Positions 23,650 through 36,629 are shown, counted from the stretch's first letter. The stretch is 64,000 nucleotides of DNA from Cyathus striatus (GCA_025738555.1 JAOVFP010000018.1:2170001-2234000); one strand, 5' to 3'. Notes: generated by a model not told the origin, from the letters alone. Made by a program: numbers and translations.

Positions 23650-25150
23650 CTGACCAAATTCCTCTGGTGGTCTTAAGCTTCAAGGACTCCCACCTTCGCC
23701 ACTAACATTCCGAGGCACATATGAACTCCAGCTCAACTTCAAGTCAGCTTCAACTTTCAACTTGTTCAAGTACTTCAGTCACACGGTCACACTTGTTTAC
23801 ATTTGTTCACTTCCAAAGGCTGCTGACAAATATTTGCACGAACGCTGTCCCATCCAACCCTGCGCCGTATCTTCTCTAACCTGCTATTTCTCTCCCTCGT
23901 ACGCCCCTGTTCACCACACTTTCTAATGCCAGTATCGAGGAAAAGTCTGAATCAAGTACTTATCATCGCCATAGCATGTTGACACTCGTGCGAACTCACG
24001 TCCTGATGCAATCCGAGCCCCATGACGACGGTAAGGTAGAGAAGAAACTGAAGGGGGAGTGGCGGATGTGAGGGGATGGGCTGCAGATATTGGCACATGA
24101 ACAAAGCTGTCTCCCTCTGAGAGTCTCTCTTCCTTCTTTCGCTTCCTTCTCTCTCACGACGAGGACGAGGAATGCAAGATGCCAACATCTTGTATCAGCA
24201 CACCCGGTATGTCTTTTTTATTATCTTATACAGTGTACTAACACAGCACAATATCCGGCTAGACTAGGGACATACTCCTCCCTAAAGGCACATACAAATA
24301 CCCTTCTGACAACTCAGACTCCAAATGCCTGACATCTCCTCTTCCCTCTTCTTTTCCCTCCACCTCTCTCCCACTCCTCCACCTACACGAAAACGCCAAC
24401 TCTCAGGCAATCATCGCAGCCAAGGATATATATCCCCCACTCACCGAATGCATTCATGCTCTTCCGCACCGACTTTGTACCACAAAATCACGTCCCTGGG
24501 GCAATCGAAACGAAGAACGGCTCCCTCTCCAAAATCATAGGCTGGTGCAAGCTCCTACCCGAGCAGTAGAAAATCTGGGACAAGCACACAGAAACTGCCA
24601 GTAAGAGCCTACCCCTAGCTACCAGTTCAAGCTTGTACACAACAAGAACAAGAAGACAGAGAAGTGTGGAGGAAATGAGGAGGCGGAGATGTGAGGCGGC
24701 GCAGGTGTTGGAGGGGGAGGGAAGCGGATGAGCTTGCTCAGGCTGTGTTGGATCTTAATCGGATGAGAGCATCCCCCAGGCTACGGTGCCGCCCATAAGG
24801 CCGTCCAGTGTCCCGCTGCCAGAGGATTACGGTTTCGGTGGTGGAATTGCTTTGCCCTCTATGCCTTTCTTGTAGCCTGCGAAGAATCAATTCTCAGGCG
24901 CCCATCGAGCACTTTCGATTGGTCCGCATACAATCCGTACACATTCGGGTTTAGAAGGCGTGACCAGTGCTGGCAATCTCCCCTCGTCCTTACCCCCTTC
25001 ACCCACCCGCATCAACCGCAGCCTTGAATGCACCTCAAGACGGACTCGAACATACTCCGCGAAGCGGATACTTCCCTCTTCGACCCTGGCTTCCTGAACG
25101 ACTTCGGCACCTTTTCTTGCTCCTCCTGAAGCCTCCGGTTCATATAGTAC
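23650..25150 (+). pseudogene. HMG-box gene remnant, copy H (longest box)
   Basis: About 24430-24590 holds the clearest box in the window: SPNAFMLFRTDFVPQNHVPG, AIETKNGSLSKIIGWC, KLLPEQ, a stop, then KIWDKHTE. This matches the fungal MATA_HMG-type pattern N-A-F-x-L-F-R...H...S.I.G..WR.LP....W. The post-box basic segment is frameshifted near 24640. Upstream, 23650-24320 resembles a 5' leader and first exons. The C-terminal region runs 24700-25130 in several frames. The single stop in the box plus flanking frameshifts make it non-functional. Confidence 0.75.
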
Positions 25151-26125
25151 TGTAAATTTAAGAACCTGTGGTTTGACGTTCAAGTTGCCTATTGGTTGAG
25201 GTGTTAATCATGTGTTTATGTTGAAAACTGTCAGGACACGATGGCTTGGCAGTATGTACTTACACTAATAACCAATGAGTCGCTGATTGCCATCCTCGGC
25301 TTCATCTATCGTTTCTTCTGCTTTGTACGTATCGAGGTTAGATATCCAGTGAGCGGTCCGATTGCAGCCAGCTCATATAAATACTGCAAACTTTTTGACT
25401 TCTTTACTTTTTTGTTGGCGTGCAGTAATCTTGCTGTTTACGCTGAAAAGTTGTCAAAGCATGATGACTTAACGGTAACAGATATCCAATTGTTGGTTGT
25501 CATCGTTCGATACATATTACAGTCTTGGATGAAGTGTTGTTTCTATTACTTTCCTTTTCTTCTTGTGCTTCCAACTTTATCAAGTTTAAACTCTGCTCAT
25601 TGCTTGGCAGTGAGTGATCGTATTGCAGTGACTGGCTCATATACTACAATTTTTGACTTCTTTACTTTTTATTGACGTACCAATCACGTTGTTTACGTTG
25701 AAGAATGTAAAGGCGCAATGAATCAGAGGTAAGTATATACTTATAGTCTTATAGTCATTGATTGCCATTTGCTGGATGTTTTGTTTTTGTTTTGTTTTTG
25801 TTTTTTCTTCATATCGAGTTTAGATACATCCTAATGATGTGGCCATCTCAGATAACTGCACATTTAAGCAACGTTTACTTCAAATTTTTGTGGATGTACT
25901 AGAGTAATCACGTCGTTTCAGTTAAGTATTGTCAAGGCAGAATGACTTATTAGTGGTATGTACTTGCCCAGTAACTTGAAGTTCTCCATTGCCATACTTC
26001 TACCATTAGCACGTCTATTTCTTTTCTATTTCATGTGTTTTCTAATTATCGAGTTTAGTTGTGCTTAGTGAGCTGTTTCTGTTAATGACCGCCAAGGCAC
26101 AATGGCTTAATGTACAGTAAGTAGT
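25150..26125. repeat. Satellite-like array S2
   Basis: Same family as S1. The 'g.caatgactta' landmark occurs near 25233, 25459, 25712, 25938 and 26095, giving units of about 157-253 bp. It directly follows HMG copy H. Confidence 0.62.
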
Positions 26126-26531
26126 ATTCAACGGCTATCCAATCGAGATACTGGTATCCCTGGTCCAATCTTTCCCACCCACTTTGGAGTCCCGAATCCT
26201 AGCCCCAGCTGCACAGTTTACTTTTCCATGCATAGTCGACACATAGGATAATTTGACACATCACACTTCGATCTTGCTTTCGGGAAACATCCGCTTGTCG
26301 ATCTCTTTTTCTCACCAAGGCAGGTTAGCTAACTAAAATTAGACGTACCATAACTTTGTGGATAGTAATCTGATGACATCAGCATATGTACACCACTATA
26401 TATATAGTATCCATCCGATACCCCTCTCACTCATAATCATCTCATCGATTGCTTTCAGGTGAGTCTATGTAGATACAATCCAGCTAACAAGATGCTCATT
26501 TCTCACGTTTTATTTTGGCCTAGGCTCGCTC

Positions 26532-28346
26532 ATGGACTCTCCATTCCAACAGCATCTCGGTACTAACTATGTGCCTACCGTAAATGAGGCAAATCAAATT
26601 CAGGACTTATTGGAGATCTCATGCCAGAACCTTCGTTGTATCGATGGTGAAATCGACCAGCTGCAACGACAAGTAGATCTGCTTCAGGAAAAACGGTCGA
26701 TACTACATGGCTTTGCTGAACAGCATCGAGCTTTATTATCGCCTGCTCGGAAGCTTACTCAGGATATCGTCGAAGAGATATTTATAGCTTGCCTTCCAGA
26801 AAATCGCACTCCTTATATGAGTGCTATGGAAGCTCCAATGCTATTAACGCGGATCTGTAGTTCATGGAGGAGAATTGCTCTCTCTACACCACGGATATGG
26901 TCAGCAATCCATATCGTTCTTCCTAATATCATAATCGAACAACAACCAGTACCAAACTATCATGTTAAGGCAGAAGAACTACTGCGGAACACACTAAATA
27001 AGCATCAAGCTGCTGTAAAGGAATGGCTCGATAGGTCTGGAGCATGTCCGTTATCAATAACCGTTTCTCAACCTGATGACATGAGTCCTCTATATACTGA
27101 AGATGCTCAAGCATATTACAATACCATGCGAAAAATCCGACAGCTGCATCTTCCGTATATCTATAACACAATAATCCCTTACCACCAACGTTGGTATCAT
27201 TTGGATATAGTCTTTTTCACGGATACTTTGCAAGGTTTTCTCAAGATTGGGTTGAAGGCTGAATGCCTAAAATCGTTGAAGAAGCTCCATGTATCTCGTC
27301 AGTGGCTTTATTCGCATGATACATCAGAAAATGAATGGGAGGAGACGATTGCTCTTCTTCCTTTGCATGCCACTTCTGCGACATTTTATAATCTTCCAGT
27401 TGGCCCCTCAGATTTATATTCCATTCAGCTACATGCAGGTTGGGGTCAGCTTACAGAGCTGAACTTATACTTGAACGAGGAACCCTTAACTACTATAAAT
27501 CTGGTTGATTTTTCATCCACCATTATTTGCCGCTGCCAATCTTTAAAGACATTGAAGTTGCGCATAATCACATACATTGCGGATGATGTTTCAGTGCCAC
27601 AAAGTGCAGATGGCATTGTCCTTCCACATCTGACGACATTGAGTCTCTCACTACCTTTAACAAATAGTGCTTTGAACCTTGCGAAGCGCTTATATATTCC
27701 TTCGATAAAGGAATTAGATGTTCAATTTTCAGGATTGCATGATAATAATGAAGTTTTTGGGTTGGCTGAAGAAATTATAAAGTTGCTGTTACGTGTGCAT
27801 GGAGATTGCCTTTCTTTGGGACTCTATTCACCGGATTGGCTATACTCCACTGAAAATCTGGTGCATCTACTTAAATTCATCCCATATCTTAAATGCCTAA
27901 AGGTCTCTTCACAAAACATTACCAACAATAGATGGGTGTCATTATGGCCCGAGTCACATCAAACACGTTTTAAGCATATCATCAACGATGATCTATTATA
28001 TGCACTCATACCACTAGGGAAAGAGCATTCCGATATCGTTTGCCCCGAACTGGAGGAGCTCGAATGCGATGAAAATATATTAACAAGCATTACAGAGTCT
28101 GCATTGAAAGACTTTATAAAGGCTCGCAAAGGGGATCAACGGATTGGAGCTCTTCGCCGAATATCTTTATTCATCAATGACTTTAAGAGAGATGAGGATC
28201 CTTTGGAGGAAAAATTGTCATTGGGAACAGATTCTGCTGTATTCTTTAGAAAGCCGGGACGCGTTTTGCAATCTCATTTGGGGGGTTTTGAAACAGATCA
28301 GCTCACTGGAAATACTATTCTTACTGAAGTTTACACTGAAATATAG
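26532..28346 (+). CDS. Intact long F-box-like protein
   Basis: A single-exon open frame of 604 residues. Residues about 30-75 form a leucine/glutamine-rich coiled coil (DLLEISCQNLRCIDGEIDQL, then RQVDLLQEKR). The F-box-like region follows: LLSPARKLTQDIVEEIFIAC, then APMLLTRICSSWRRIALSTP, then RIWSAIHI. This is the usual Agaricomycete pattern. The rest has leucine-rich spacing such as LTELNLYLNEEPL, LKTLKLRI, HLTTLSLSLP and KELDVQF, suggestive of irregular LRRs for substrate binding in an SCF ubiquitin ligase. The start is chosen because the upstream frame holds a probable 5'UTR intron (donor gtgagt near 26459, acceptor near 26524), and a TATA-like tatatatagta lies near 26397. It is the intact paralog of the broken gene at 14982-18505. 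Confidence 0.85.
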   Translation: MDSPFQQHLGTNYVPTVNEANQIQDLLEISCQNLRCIDGEIDQLQRQVDLLQEKRSILHGFAEQHRALLSPARKLTQDIVEEIFIACLPENRTPYMSAMEAPMLLTRICSSWRRIALSTPRIWSAIHIVLPNIIIEQQPVPNYHVKAEELLRNTLNKHQAAVKEWLDRSGACPLSITVSQPDDMSPLYTEDAQAYYNTMRKIRQLHLPYIYNTIIPYHQRWYHLDIVFFTDTLQGFLKIGLKAECLKSLKKLHVSRQWLYSHDTSENEWEETIALLPLHATSATFYNLPVGPSDLYSIQLHAGWGQLTELNLYLNEEPLTTINLVDFSSTIICRCQSLKTLKLRIITYIADDVSVPQSADGIVLPHLTTLSLSLPLTNSALNLAKRLYIPSIKELDVQFSGLHDNNEVFGLAEEIIKLLLRVHGDCLSLGLYSPDWLYSTENLVHLLKFIPYLKCLKVSSQNITNNRWVSLWPESHQTRFKHIINDDLLYALIPLGKEHSDIVCPELEELECDENILTSITESALKDFIKARKGDQRIGALRRISLFINDFKRDEDPLEEKLSLGTDSAVFFRKPGRVLQSHLGGFETDQLTGNTILTEVYTEI

Positions 28347-28640
28347 ATTTTTTCATGGTTCCTTTCTCCAATTACGAAATTATTAGATTAAAAAAATTAG
28401 AAAAACCCATTCTGAGAGGATGGAGAATTCGACGCGTTGCGTATATCTATAATCCAATGAGGTATCATATATCAAGTGCCATCTCAACTCATTCAAAAAC
28501 CCGTGCTTCCCCCGAACCTTTTTCACGCCATGGGTCTCTGTACGGGTACTCCCACCAGTTGTCGCAGTAGTCTTTTATTCCTTGCATCGAAGTGCTGGTG
28601 GACTCTTACAGAGACAAGCTTACAGAGACAAGCTTTCGTA
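28347..28640. other. 3' flank with a short direct repeat
   Basis: No gene. A 14-bp direct duplication (cttacagagacaag) lies near 28607-28635 just before HMG copy I. Confidence 0.5.
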
Positions 28641-30060
28641 CGCGCAGTACGCGTATGTGGAACGTCGGTGCATGGCGGCCCGGTTCGGGACGACAATGAT
28701 GATGCCAGCACGTATAACTATGTATAAGCGCACGGACCCAACATGGACCCTTGTCCCCACTACGTTCCTCTCCCTCCCCTTTCTTACACACAATCTAACA
28801 CCACACAGCACCCAATAAAAGGCAGGAACACTGGTATATCCTTCGCCCCAAGCGTAAAACTAGTAATCTACGCCAACCCCTCCAACTCAGACTCCGACTA
28901 TCCTGCCTTGCACCCCGGCCCTCCCCCAACTCGAATATGCCGACCCCCGGGATAACTCATTCATGTTCTCCCGCGCGCTGCTGACTTCGTTTGCCAGAAA
29001 CACGTTCCGGCTCCAGGGGTGACGAAACAAACTACGGATTGCTAGCACACTCCCCCTCACGCAGGATAGCTTGGATAGACGAGCCTTGAAAGCTGCTAAG
29101 AAGGAACATATGAAACTGTACCTGAACTACTGATTCAGATGTCGGGTAAGGTGGAATCTGGAGGAGGAGAGGGGTGCGATGAGGTTGTTGGAGGGGGAGA
29201 AGAGGGGATGCACGCCCAACCAGACCCACCCCCGGAAGCAGAAACACCCTTCGACCACGGCTTTCTCAATAGCTTCGGCTCCTCTTCTTTCTCGTATTCT
29301 CAACTGTACGAAGCACCACCACCGTACTCCATCATTCCATTCAGAAAGCGATCTCACTGCTCCCCTCTCCCCGCTCCATTCTGCGCAGGGTATGGAAGTC
29401 TATTTGACGGTGTACAGTACGACAGGGAACTCGTATGCCAGTACACCTGCTACGCTCATTGATCCTGATCATGGCCTGATTCCGGGAGAATGGTCTGCCA
29501 ATCTAAAACCCTCGAAAGTGCAGGGAGTACAGCGTACTCCGGCTCTCCCGAACCACTCGAATCACACACCCCTCAGCAAGTTCTCGTTCCGGTACCGGTG
29601 ACGTCCACATCCGTAGTGCTCTACTCTGCGTGGTCGTTCGAGTACCCGCAGCAGTAGCAGGTAGCGAATGATATGTACGCACGGGAGTATATAGGGTACG
29701 ATGGAGAGTATAGGGGAAGTATATCGAGGTGAGTAGGGCTTTGAGGGTTTGTGGTGTGCTGAATCCTGGCTCCACGGGGTTTGAGTGTCAGGATTCTTCT
29801 GTTCAAGCGTAGGTTTTTTCTTTGCTTTTCGTTTTCGTTTTTGCTTTTCCGTTCCATTATGTTATTCACGTTTCAGTTCACACTCCATCTCATACGTCTC
29901 TACGAATACCCATACACATTAATCACGTTCTCGACATTTCATACATCATATCCCACTGTAGCTTTAGCTTCTCATTTTGTCTCGTTTTAAAGTGTAGCCA
30001 TGCTATGGGAAGTTAGATGTTTTGGTTTGGTTAGATACTTGAATGTGTAGCTCTATTTAA
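28640..30060 (+). pseudogene. HMG-box gene remnant, copy I
   Basis: Early exons are visible at 28700-28960 (ARITMYKRTDP, then KGRNTGISFAPS, then VIYANPSNSDSDYPAL). Box fragments sit at 28960-29130 in different frames (THSCSPARC-type, ADFVCQKHVPAPGVTKQTT, then AAKKEHMKLYLNY and a stop). Most of the linker is deleted. The C-terminal region is 29215-29640 (DHGFLNSFGSSSFSYSQ, YEAPPPYSI). The 3' region (29700-30060), with a T-rich 'ttgcttttcgttttcgtttttgc' tract, matches those of copies F and K. Confidence 0.7.
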
Positions 30061-30089
30061 TGTCTTTTGTGAATGTATTATTTGGATTG

Positions 30090-30275
30090 CTAGTTCGTGC
30101 GTGTGTGGGTTTAGGGCTTACTTTTCGTTTGACATGTATCGTGTTGTTTAAGTTGATGACCGTTGAGGCACAAAGACTTAGAGCCTTAGAAGTATGTGTG
30201 TACTTATCTACTAGTATCCAGTCGTTGGTTGCCATAAGTATTTGTCTGCGATTGCACAAACGTCCTATCGTGTTT
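30090..30275. repeat. Satellite-like repeat S3 (single unit)
   Basis: One unit of the S1/S2/S4 family: 'cgtgttgtttaagttgatgacc', 'gaggcacaaagactta', then 'ccagtcgttggttgccat'. It follows HMG copy I directly. Confidence 0.55.
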
Positions 30276-30581
30276 GTCACGAAAACCTAGTTTGCCACTC
30301 AACGCATTACAGTGCATGTTAATGCCTTAAGGCATTTCCTGCCCCCCAAGAGAAAGAAATCTTAGACGGCATTGGAGACTTGCGGAGAGCCCCATAACGC
30401 ACTTTAACAAGTGTGATAACTTGTAAAGTCTAGTACTGAGTCTTACAATGAAGTCGATGTCATTCGATGACTTTTAGGCTTGTACAAGAATGATCCAAAA
30501 AGGTAAAATAAATGTTAAAATAACTTTCCAGCATATGCGAAAATTTTCATTGAGTATTAAATAAAAGGTCTTAATTTCTTC
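30276..30581. repeat. Dispersed repeat R1, copy 2 (inverted)
   Basis: Reverse complement of 7741-8043 with scattered substitutions. It contains the same atgccttaaggcat palindrome. Confidence 0.75.
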
Positions 30582-30589
30582 TTGCTGTG

Positions 30590-33500
30590 TACATACGGTA
30601 CAACTAATACTACTGTCTACGTAGGGAGATAAGTAATACAGATTAGTACACCCGCCACACTAAGAAGAGTACTTACCAGATTATCTTATTGCTTACCTTT
30701 AAATTATGTAACTTACCTACAGGCTATAGTTCTTCAGTCAAGTCATAAAGACTTGACGAGCATAATGCCCTTGCTAGTGTCGCCCTTTTATATGTCTTAG
30801 GTAGGTGCTTTAGTCAGCACTCAACCGGATCTTGCGTAGTCATGGCTCTAAGTTCCGGGCTGTGTCCTGTTGGGCTTAGATGCTCTAGGCTTGTCCATAA
30901 CTCTATCTAGTTTTACTTACTGCCGCTTCGCAACGTTAATCCGTGTCACAAACCTTATACAATATACCCATCGTAGTAATGGAATTATATTTCACCATTC
31001 ATAGAAAATTATTTTATTTCTGGGTAATGGTAAGGTAGACAAGTAAACTGATATCACCAATATATTAAAAGGCTCCTTTAGAGTCAATAAATGCACTCCT
31101 GTAATATGTATATATTAGGCATGTTGCAGTGGAATATGGGGGTAGGGTAATATTGCTGTTACCTTGAAATTATGCCGTAATATTAGGGATACCTTAAGAT
31201 CTCTTGTATAGTACCGATAGCTTTACAATTTACTATAGGAAAGCCCATACCTTACAATGAATTGCGGTCTCATTTTTGTTTTAAGTACTATCTTATAATT
31301 ATCTTACGGTGCATTATTACGAGAGTAAACAAGAGTCGTCAGATCGTAGAAATATGGACCAGGATCTGAGGGTGTTATCCCTGAACTAATACATATTTGG
31401 ATGACCCTTGATACGGCATTTGGCCGGCACTGCTTAGCAAGCTTGAAGCAAACAAGTATCCGGCAGCTCGGCATCTTGGCTTCTAACTAACGCACTCGAT
31501 TCGCATTCCTTTGCATACTTGGTCCTTCAGCGCAACTTCACGAGTCACTATATAATCATATCTGGACTGATTTAGTCGAGTAATTATGTATTTACAAGTA
31601 ACTTATTATATAAAAGGATCATAGTGTATAGTAGAAGGAGATGTATAAGTATTGGAACGACTATCTACAATTGGCACCATAAGCTTGTGTTGAGAGGGGA
31701 TATAAAAGGTTGAAGTACGACCCCTACTCTGAGAGGCATACATTAAGCGTAGTATATATCCCGGAACATGAGGATTAGCATTTGAATAAATCCGGCATGG
31801 AGATTGTCCGCATATATCCTGAGCGATGGGCATTTAGTTTGACCGCCGAGCATCATATTCTGCTCGAGATGTTAGTATATTACCTTGATAATTTTCCGAA
31901 ATTCCAAGTTTCATTTGTTCTTCTATAGTGATCTCGTGTGAATGACGGTATTTGAGATGTCGTAGCATATTGTGTTTCCAGTGAGAGTGTTGCGCTGCAA
32001 CCCAAAAGAGTGTCGACCATATGGTCCATAATTTTTTTTTCAATGTATTGACTGTATTCTTGCATGAAAGTGGTTAATTATACACCCTATAGAATATTAT
32101 TAGCACATTTATAGTGAATAAAACCAAGATTACCAACTTCCAAACTTTGCTAGGGATTTTACATCACTTTGATGTTTCTCCATTGGCTTTGAACCACGGT
32201 TGAATGCATGGCATTGATTCACGTACTGAAAGCACCTTGTGCAAATTATTTCCTTATTTACTGACTCAAAATCTTGCTGTTGGATAGGGGGAGTGTGATC
32301 TTCCACGAACAGAAACTGCTCGAGGACATATTGTAACCAGAAGCACTATATGAGACACTAGAATTTGAAGAGAGCGAAGGAGCACATATATGAACAGGAG
32401 AACTATGAGACAGTTGAACGTCACCAGTATATATGCTAGATACAGATGTGGGCTGGCATGGTTGTTGAATTTGCGAGAATGAAGCGCGTCAAGAATATGG
32501 GACAGCCCATGACACGTTAAGCAAAGGTACGGTGACGATGTGTTGATGAATCGTTCAGATGTTCATGCGCCCGTTAGCCTCTGAAGGAGATTTAAAAAGC
32601 TCAGCCAAACAAGTTTGTTTGCTTCAGCTTGGGAGGGGGGTATGGGGGGGGGATACCCTCCGTGGGAACTGGTACGAGATCGGCGGATCTGACGACTCTT
32701 GCCTTCCAAGGTAAATAGGACTTTCGTGACATTACCAATCCATTCATTTCCACTCCAGTTCCATTTAGCTTATGTCTCATTTATTCTGACAGCTGTAGAG
32801 CTGGCAATCTGCCTGCGATGCGAAACTCGTGTTTTTCATTACCGTTACACATTTCATTCTTACTGTCACTTACTAACACAATTCTCACACATACCACATT
32901 CCTTACCTACTAGATAAATTGTCGTACCTACTCTCAGTGAATTCAGGTTTTCGTTTCCCCCCATTACGGTGTTCCAGAACCGCATGCTTTTTCTAATTTC
33001 ATCAAGGCTTAGCGGTTCTGTGGTAAGCGAAATCGATCGAGCAATCGGGTGATTGCTTGATCGTACAATATACTACGTAACTTCGTCTATGTGCTGTTGC
33101 AGTCTGACTCTTAGTCTAATGACACTGTCGCGCGCCCAGTCGCGCTGTTGCCAGCTCGGATCCACCCCAGCGCACATCGCTCTCGCTTTCCCTCTACTTC
33201 CTACACTCTCTGGGCCTCAAATTTCTCTTCTAAACGACTAAAAGACATACTCAAGTATCTACAGGGACATTATCTCTTCCTTCAAGACCGTTTTTTCGAC
33301 TACTGTGATCTTGGCTTTCAGTCTTGCTCGTTCCAAGCTCTACCCACCCCATATCCGTCTTCGGCACCATCATCATTCACAACAATGAGCGCTGCAACTG
33401 GGTGCTGGGTGTCCAGGTCATTTGGGAGAACTTCTCGGGTGTAACTGCGGTGGCGCGGCATCATGTATGGTACTGATTCCCCTTTCGTGAAGTGCACCGC

Positions 33501-34500
33501 ACGTTTGCAGTCATGGCTTATCGAGTGTGTTGAACGCTCCTATTCCTAAAGTGTTATAGTATGAGAGGAATTCTATGACTTGGGTGGGGGTAGTGGGTTA
33601 GTATAGTGGCTGAGAGTCAATGGTCTTACTAGCATACATGTAATCAACTTTTACCAGAATCCAACCCAATCACATTAACAACTACAATTCCAGCCTTCTT
33701 CGCCACTTCATCGCCGCTTTGACACTTAAGCGTAGTACAGGGCAGACCATCAGCGAGCGCGAGATGATGGCAACGGCGTCGCTCCGGCGTAGTAGCAACG
33801 ATTGTGTATACAGCTAATGGTGAATTGATAGGCATCAGTGTGTGTCCATATGTCAATAATTATGCACTCGTATGTACCTCGGACAATCAACTTGTCCCGA
33901 CTTTCTGCCCTGAGGATTTGACGACGGAGAAACTCACAGAGTTGAACGCGCTGAGGACCAGGTTGAACGACGACGGCAAGGTGCCACTAGCGTGATAGAA
34001 CAGTTCACTCGTCATACAGCCATAGTAGGAATCGATCAATGATTTGCGAGCGCCGAGTGCTGAGAAAATTTGAAAAAGCTTGCGGTTCTGGAACACCGTA
34101 CCCCATTTCAACTCGAATCATACCTCACTAGAACTGGTGGATGGACGACTCGCAACATCTCTTTGTGTTGAAAATATCACCTAGAAAATATCCTCCTCTT
34201 CACGGCTCTCGAGCAACACGTTTATCAGGGTCCTGGTCTTCTCCACATAGGAGGTTGCTTAATGTCCAAGTACATTACATATTTCTATTTGATTTGATTT
34301 GATTTGATAGTGATTTCAGCTCTATATTAGTAGTAAAAGTGAGCCAAGATCCCTCTAAAATGATTGTATTACCGCCACAGAACTTTAATTCCGTACACTT
34401 TACACCTTTCAGTTATTCCCCTTTCCCATATAATGGCTATGGCGCCTAGATATATATATACATCACATATAAACCAGGTCTCAACTCTCAAGATAGCTTG
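30590..34500. other. Gene-poor region with unexplained inverted repeat
   Basis: No family was recognised. About 30600-32100 is AT-rich without a persuasive reading frame. A polyG stretch lies at 32632-32651. An inverted pair lies at about 32949-32994 and 34067-34111 (shared core cggtgttccagaaccgca). Around 33644-33995 two overlapping open frames on opposite strands look codon-like (minus: ADGLPCTTLKCQSGDEVAKK; plus: NQLVPTFCPEDLTTEKLTEL ending KVPLA), but I cannot say which, if either, is real. A (ttgat)n microsatellite lies near 34290-34311. Confidence 0.35.
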
Positions 34501-34533
34501 TCTCTGATCTCTTCACAGTTTGTTTTTTCCGTT

Positions 34534-36361
34534 ATGGAGCCTGACTCAGGAGTTGTTTCTGTCCCTACAACTCATACCTCTGCATTCAGCAACGGAAAAG
34601 ACCAGGTTCTCAGTAACACCGCCATTCTAAATGCAGGTGGTAATATTACTTACTACGAATGGAACCCACTGTGGGGAAATGGTTCCCTCTCTGTTCCTAC
34701 ACCTCTACAGACTGATATGTCACCATCAAGCCTGTTCATGAAAATCTTGAAGCTCATATTCCCTTTTTGTCATCAACAGCCTCATTCGTCACTAATATTG
34801 CTCGAACAGCCACCACGCCCGGACTCCGCTGTTTCTTCGGTTTCACAGCAACTTGATTCAGCCTCCCACTCGGTGAAGATTGAGGTAAGCATCCACGTTC
34901 TTAGTGCGTGTCATCAATGCCCTAATACAAGGATAGACATACCTAGATGAGTCAGTTAATAATAACTACATGGTGGAATGTGCAGATGGAATGCGTGTTA
35001 GCATGGTAGGTCAATAGCCCGAGATATACTTTATTTGCCACTTACCCTTTCCTGCTTTGAAACATGTGTAGACACCTAGCTACAACGCTGAATTTTCTCC
35101 CACGGAATCATTAATAAAAGGTCCCAGTGACCGTGAGGTTTACGTTGAGAGTATGTTCCCACGTAATCATGGCTACCCACTGTGGCTTCCTCAACCGGAT
35201 CGCAACCTCCCACTCGAATATCGCCTGAAAGGTGTTTCTATTGGAGACGTCGGATTCATCACACATAGCGGTGCATTTGACTTCCTATTTAACATTTGGG
35301 CACCAGGGTATAATCTATCAGACAGTCTTTGTTCGGTCTCTCCTCCTAAGCTTGCCACATCATTTCGAGAGTCGTTTCCTCCCAGAAGCACGATTTCTAG
35401 CATTTCAGATATCGAATGGGAAATGAACGCAAGTACAATGTACGTTTATTTACATACCAGCCAAGTATAAAGTTTATATAACATTTGTGGAATCTTTACA
35501 GGGATATTTCCTACAGCTTTGAAAGTGAGAGCAGTGGCGCCATCCTTTTTATGCCTTGTGGGGCTTCAGAAGAAGATTTTATAAATGAGCGGGCACTGAA
35601 AAGCTACATTTCTAAGAGTGCCGAATGCTGGTACAGATATGCTTTGAAACAAGGTCGTGACATCGACCGCCATGCTTTATATCTAGTTACAGGATGCATG
35701 AAGTCAAATTCATGGGGCACTGCAACATTTAATAGTATTGAATCCAAGCATCAGCGTACACTAATTATTGGCGAGTCACAGCAAGCAGGTGATCCTGCTT
35801 ATGTATGGAAAAAATCTGGAAAGGGGGCATCATGTCGGACTGGCCCTTCCCCAGACTCCACAACAGATGATACGAGACGATTACCAGCTACTGAAAATCA
35901 ATGTCTATTCTTGCGGGGCTTTAAGATTTCATTGTCGGAAGATGCTTGGCGGGATATTGAAGACCAGTGTATCGTGCATTATGAACATGTCGATCATTTA
36001 GTGGATTTGGATGGTTCAGACAACTGCGAGACCCAGAAACATGCGAAAGGGTCGGGTAGTTCTGTGCATGTGACAATATCCGATAATGCTAGCAGTTTTC
36101 CCCTCAAAAAAAATGTGTGTCTCTCAAATCCAATAATAGTTTATGTTTGTACTTCAACTGTTATTTGCAGCCGTTCCATCCCTTGAATGTTATAAATGAA
36201 ATCATTTTGTCTCAGGTCAGGTTCTGTTTCAATCTGTATTATATAGCTGATAAGTTGATTAATAGATTTCGGGAGCTCGGATTTCAATTATTCATGACAG
36301 CCAATGGTGGGCGATTAGTAAATGTAGCAGTGAAAGCAAGGTTAGTGGATGCAAAGTTTAG
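34534..36361 (+). CDS. Uncharacterised Agaricomycete-type protein (6 exons)
   Basis: Exons 34534-34884, 34986-35005, 35080-35439, 35502-36114, 36171-36215 and 36266-36361 join in frame to about 494 residues; the phase closes exactly. The second exon is only 20 nt. The first half is Ser/Pro/Thr-rich and looks disordered. Conserved-looking blocks follow: YPLWLPQPDRNLPLEYRLKG, then VSIGDVGFITHSGAFDFLFN, then a YLVTGCMKSNSWGTATFNS block, then CLFLRGFKISLSEDAW. The end is HPLNVINEIILSQ and a short VHDSQWW-like tail. I recall this block order from many mushroom-genome hypothetical proteins without a known role (sometimes in large families). No signal peptide is visible. It lies directly upstream of the DUF6593-type gene on the same strand, about 270 bp away. 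Confidence 0.7.
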
Positions 36362-36629
36362 AGGTTTTATTACTAAATAAATTGAGTACAGAATCAAGAA
36401 CATTATAATTTTCATGAATTTCACAAATGTATTCAATCAAAGTATATTGTAGGCTATTGTGAAGGTGCTTTGGAGATGTGACGTATTAGCGATCTAATCT
36501 AACATAAGCATTACAGAAACAAAAACGTGCACACTAGAGCCAAGAGCAGAGATAGCGTACACGAGCCATGAAGGGATATCATGCGCACCAGTGGCTTTTA
36601 CGCAGGCTGGGTGTGGTGCCGGGATCCAG

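Noticed and set aside
30600..31600. Possible mitochondrial DNA insert (the region looked organelle-like and AT-rich)
   Set aside because: No rRNA or mitochondrial protein motif could be matched by eye.
31606..32065. Minus-strand open frames of 60-75 codons
   Set aside because: No domain, adjacent frames interrupted, no splice pattern that joins them convincingly.
32270..32310. Polypurine-like ggggg followed by TG, as at a copia 3' LTR start
   Set aside because: No second LTR, primer-binding site or reverse transcriptase was seen nearby.
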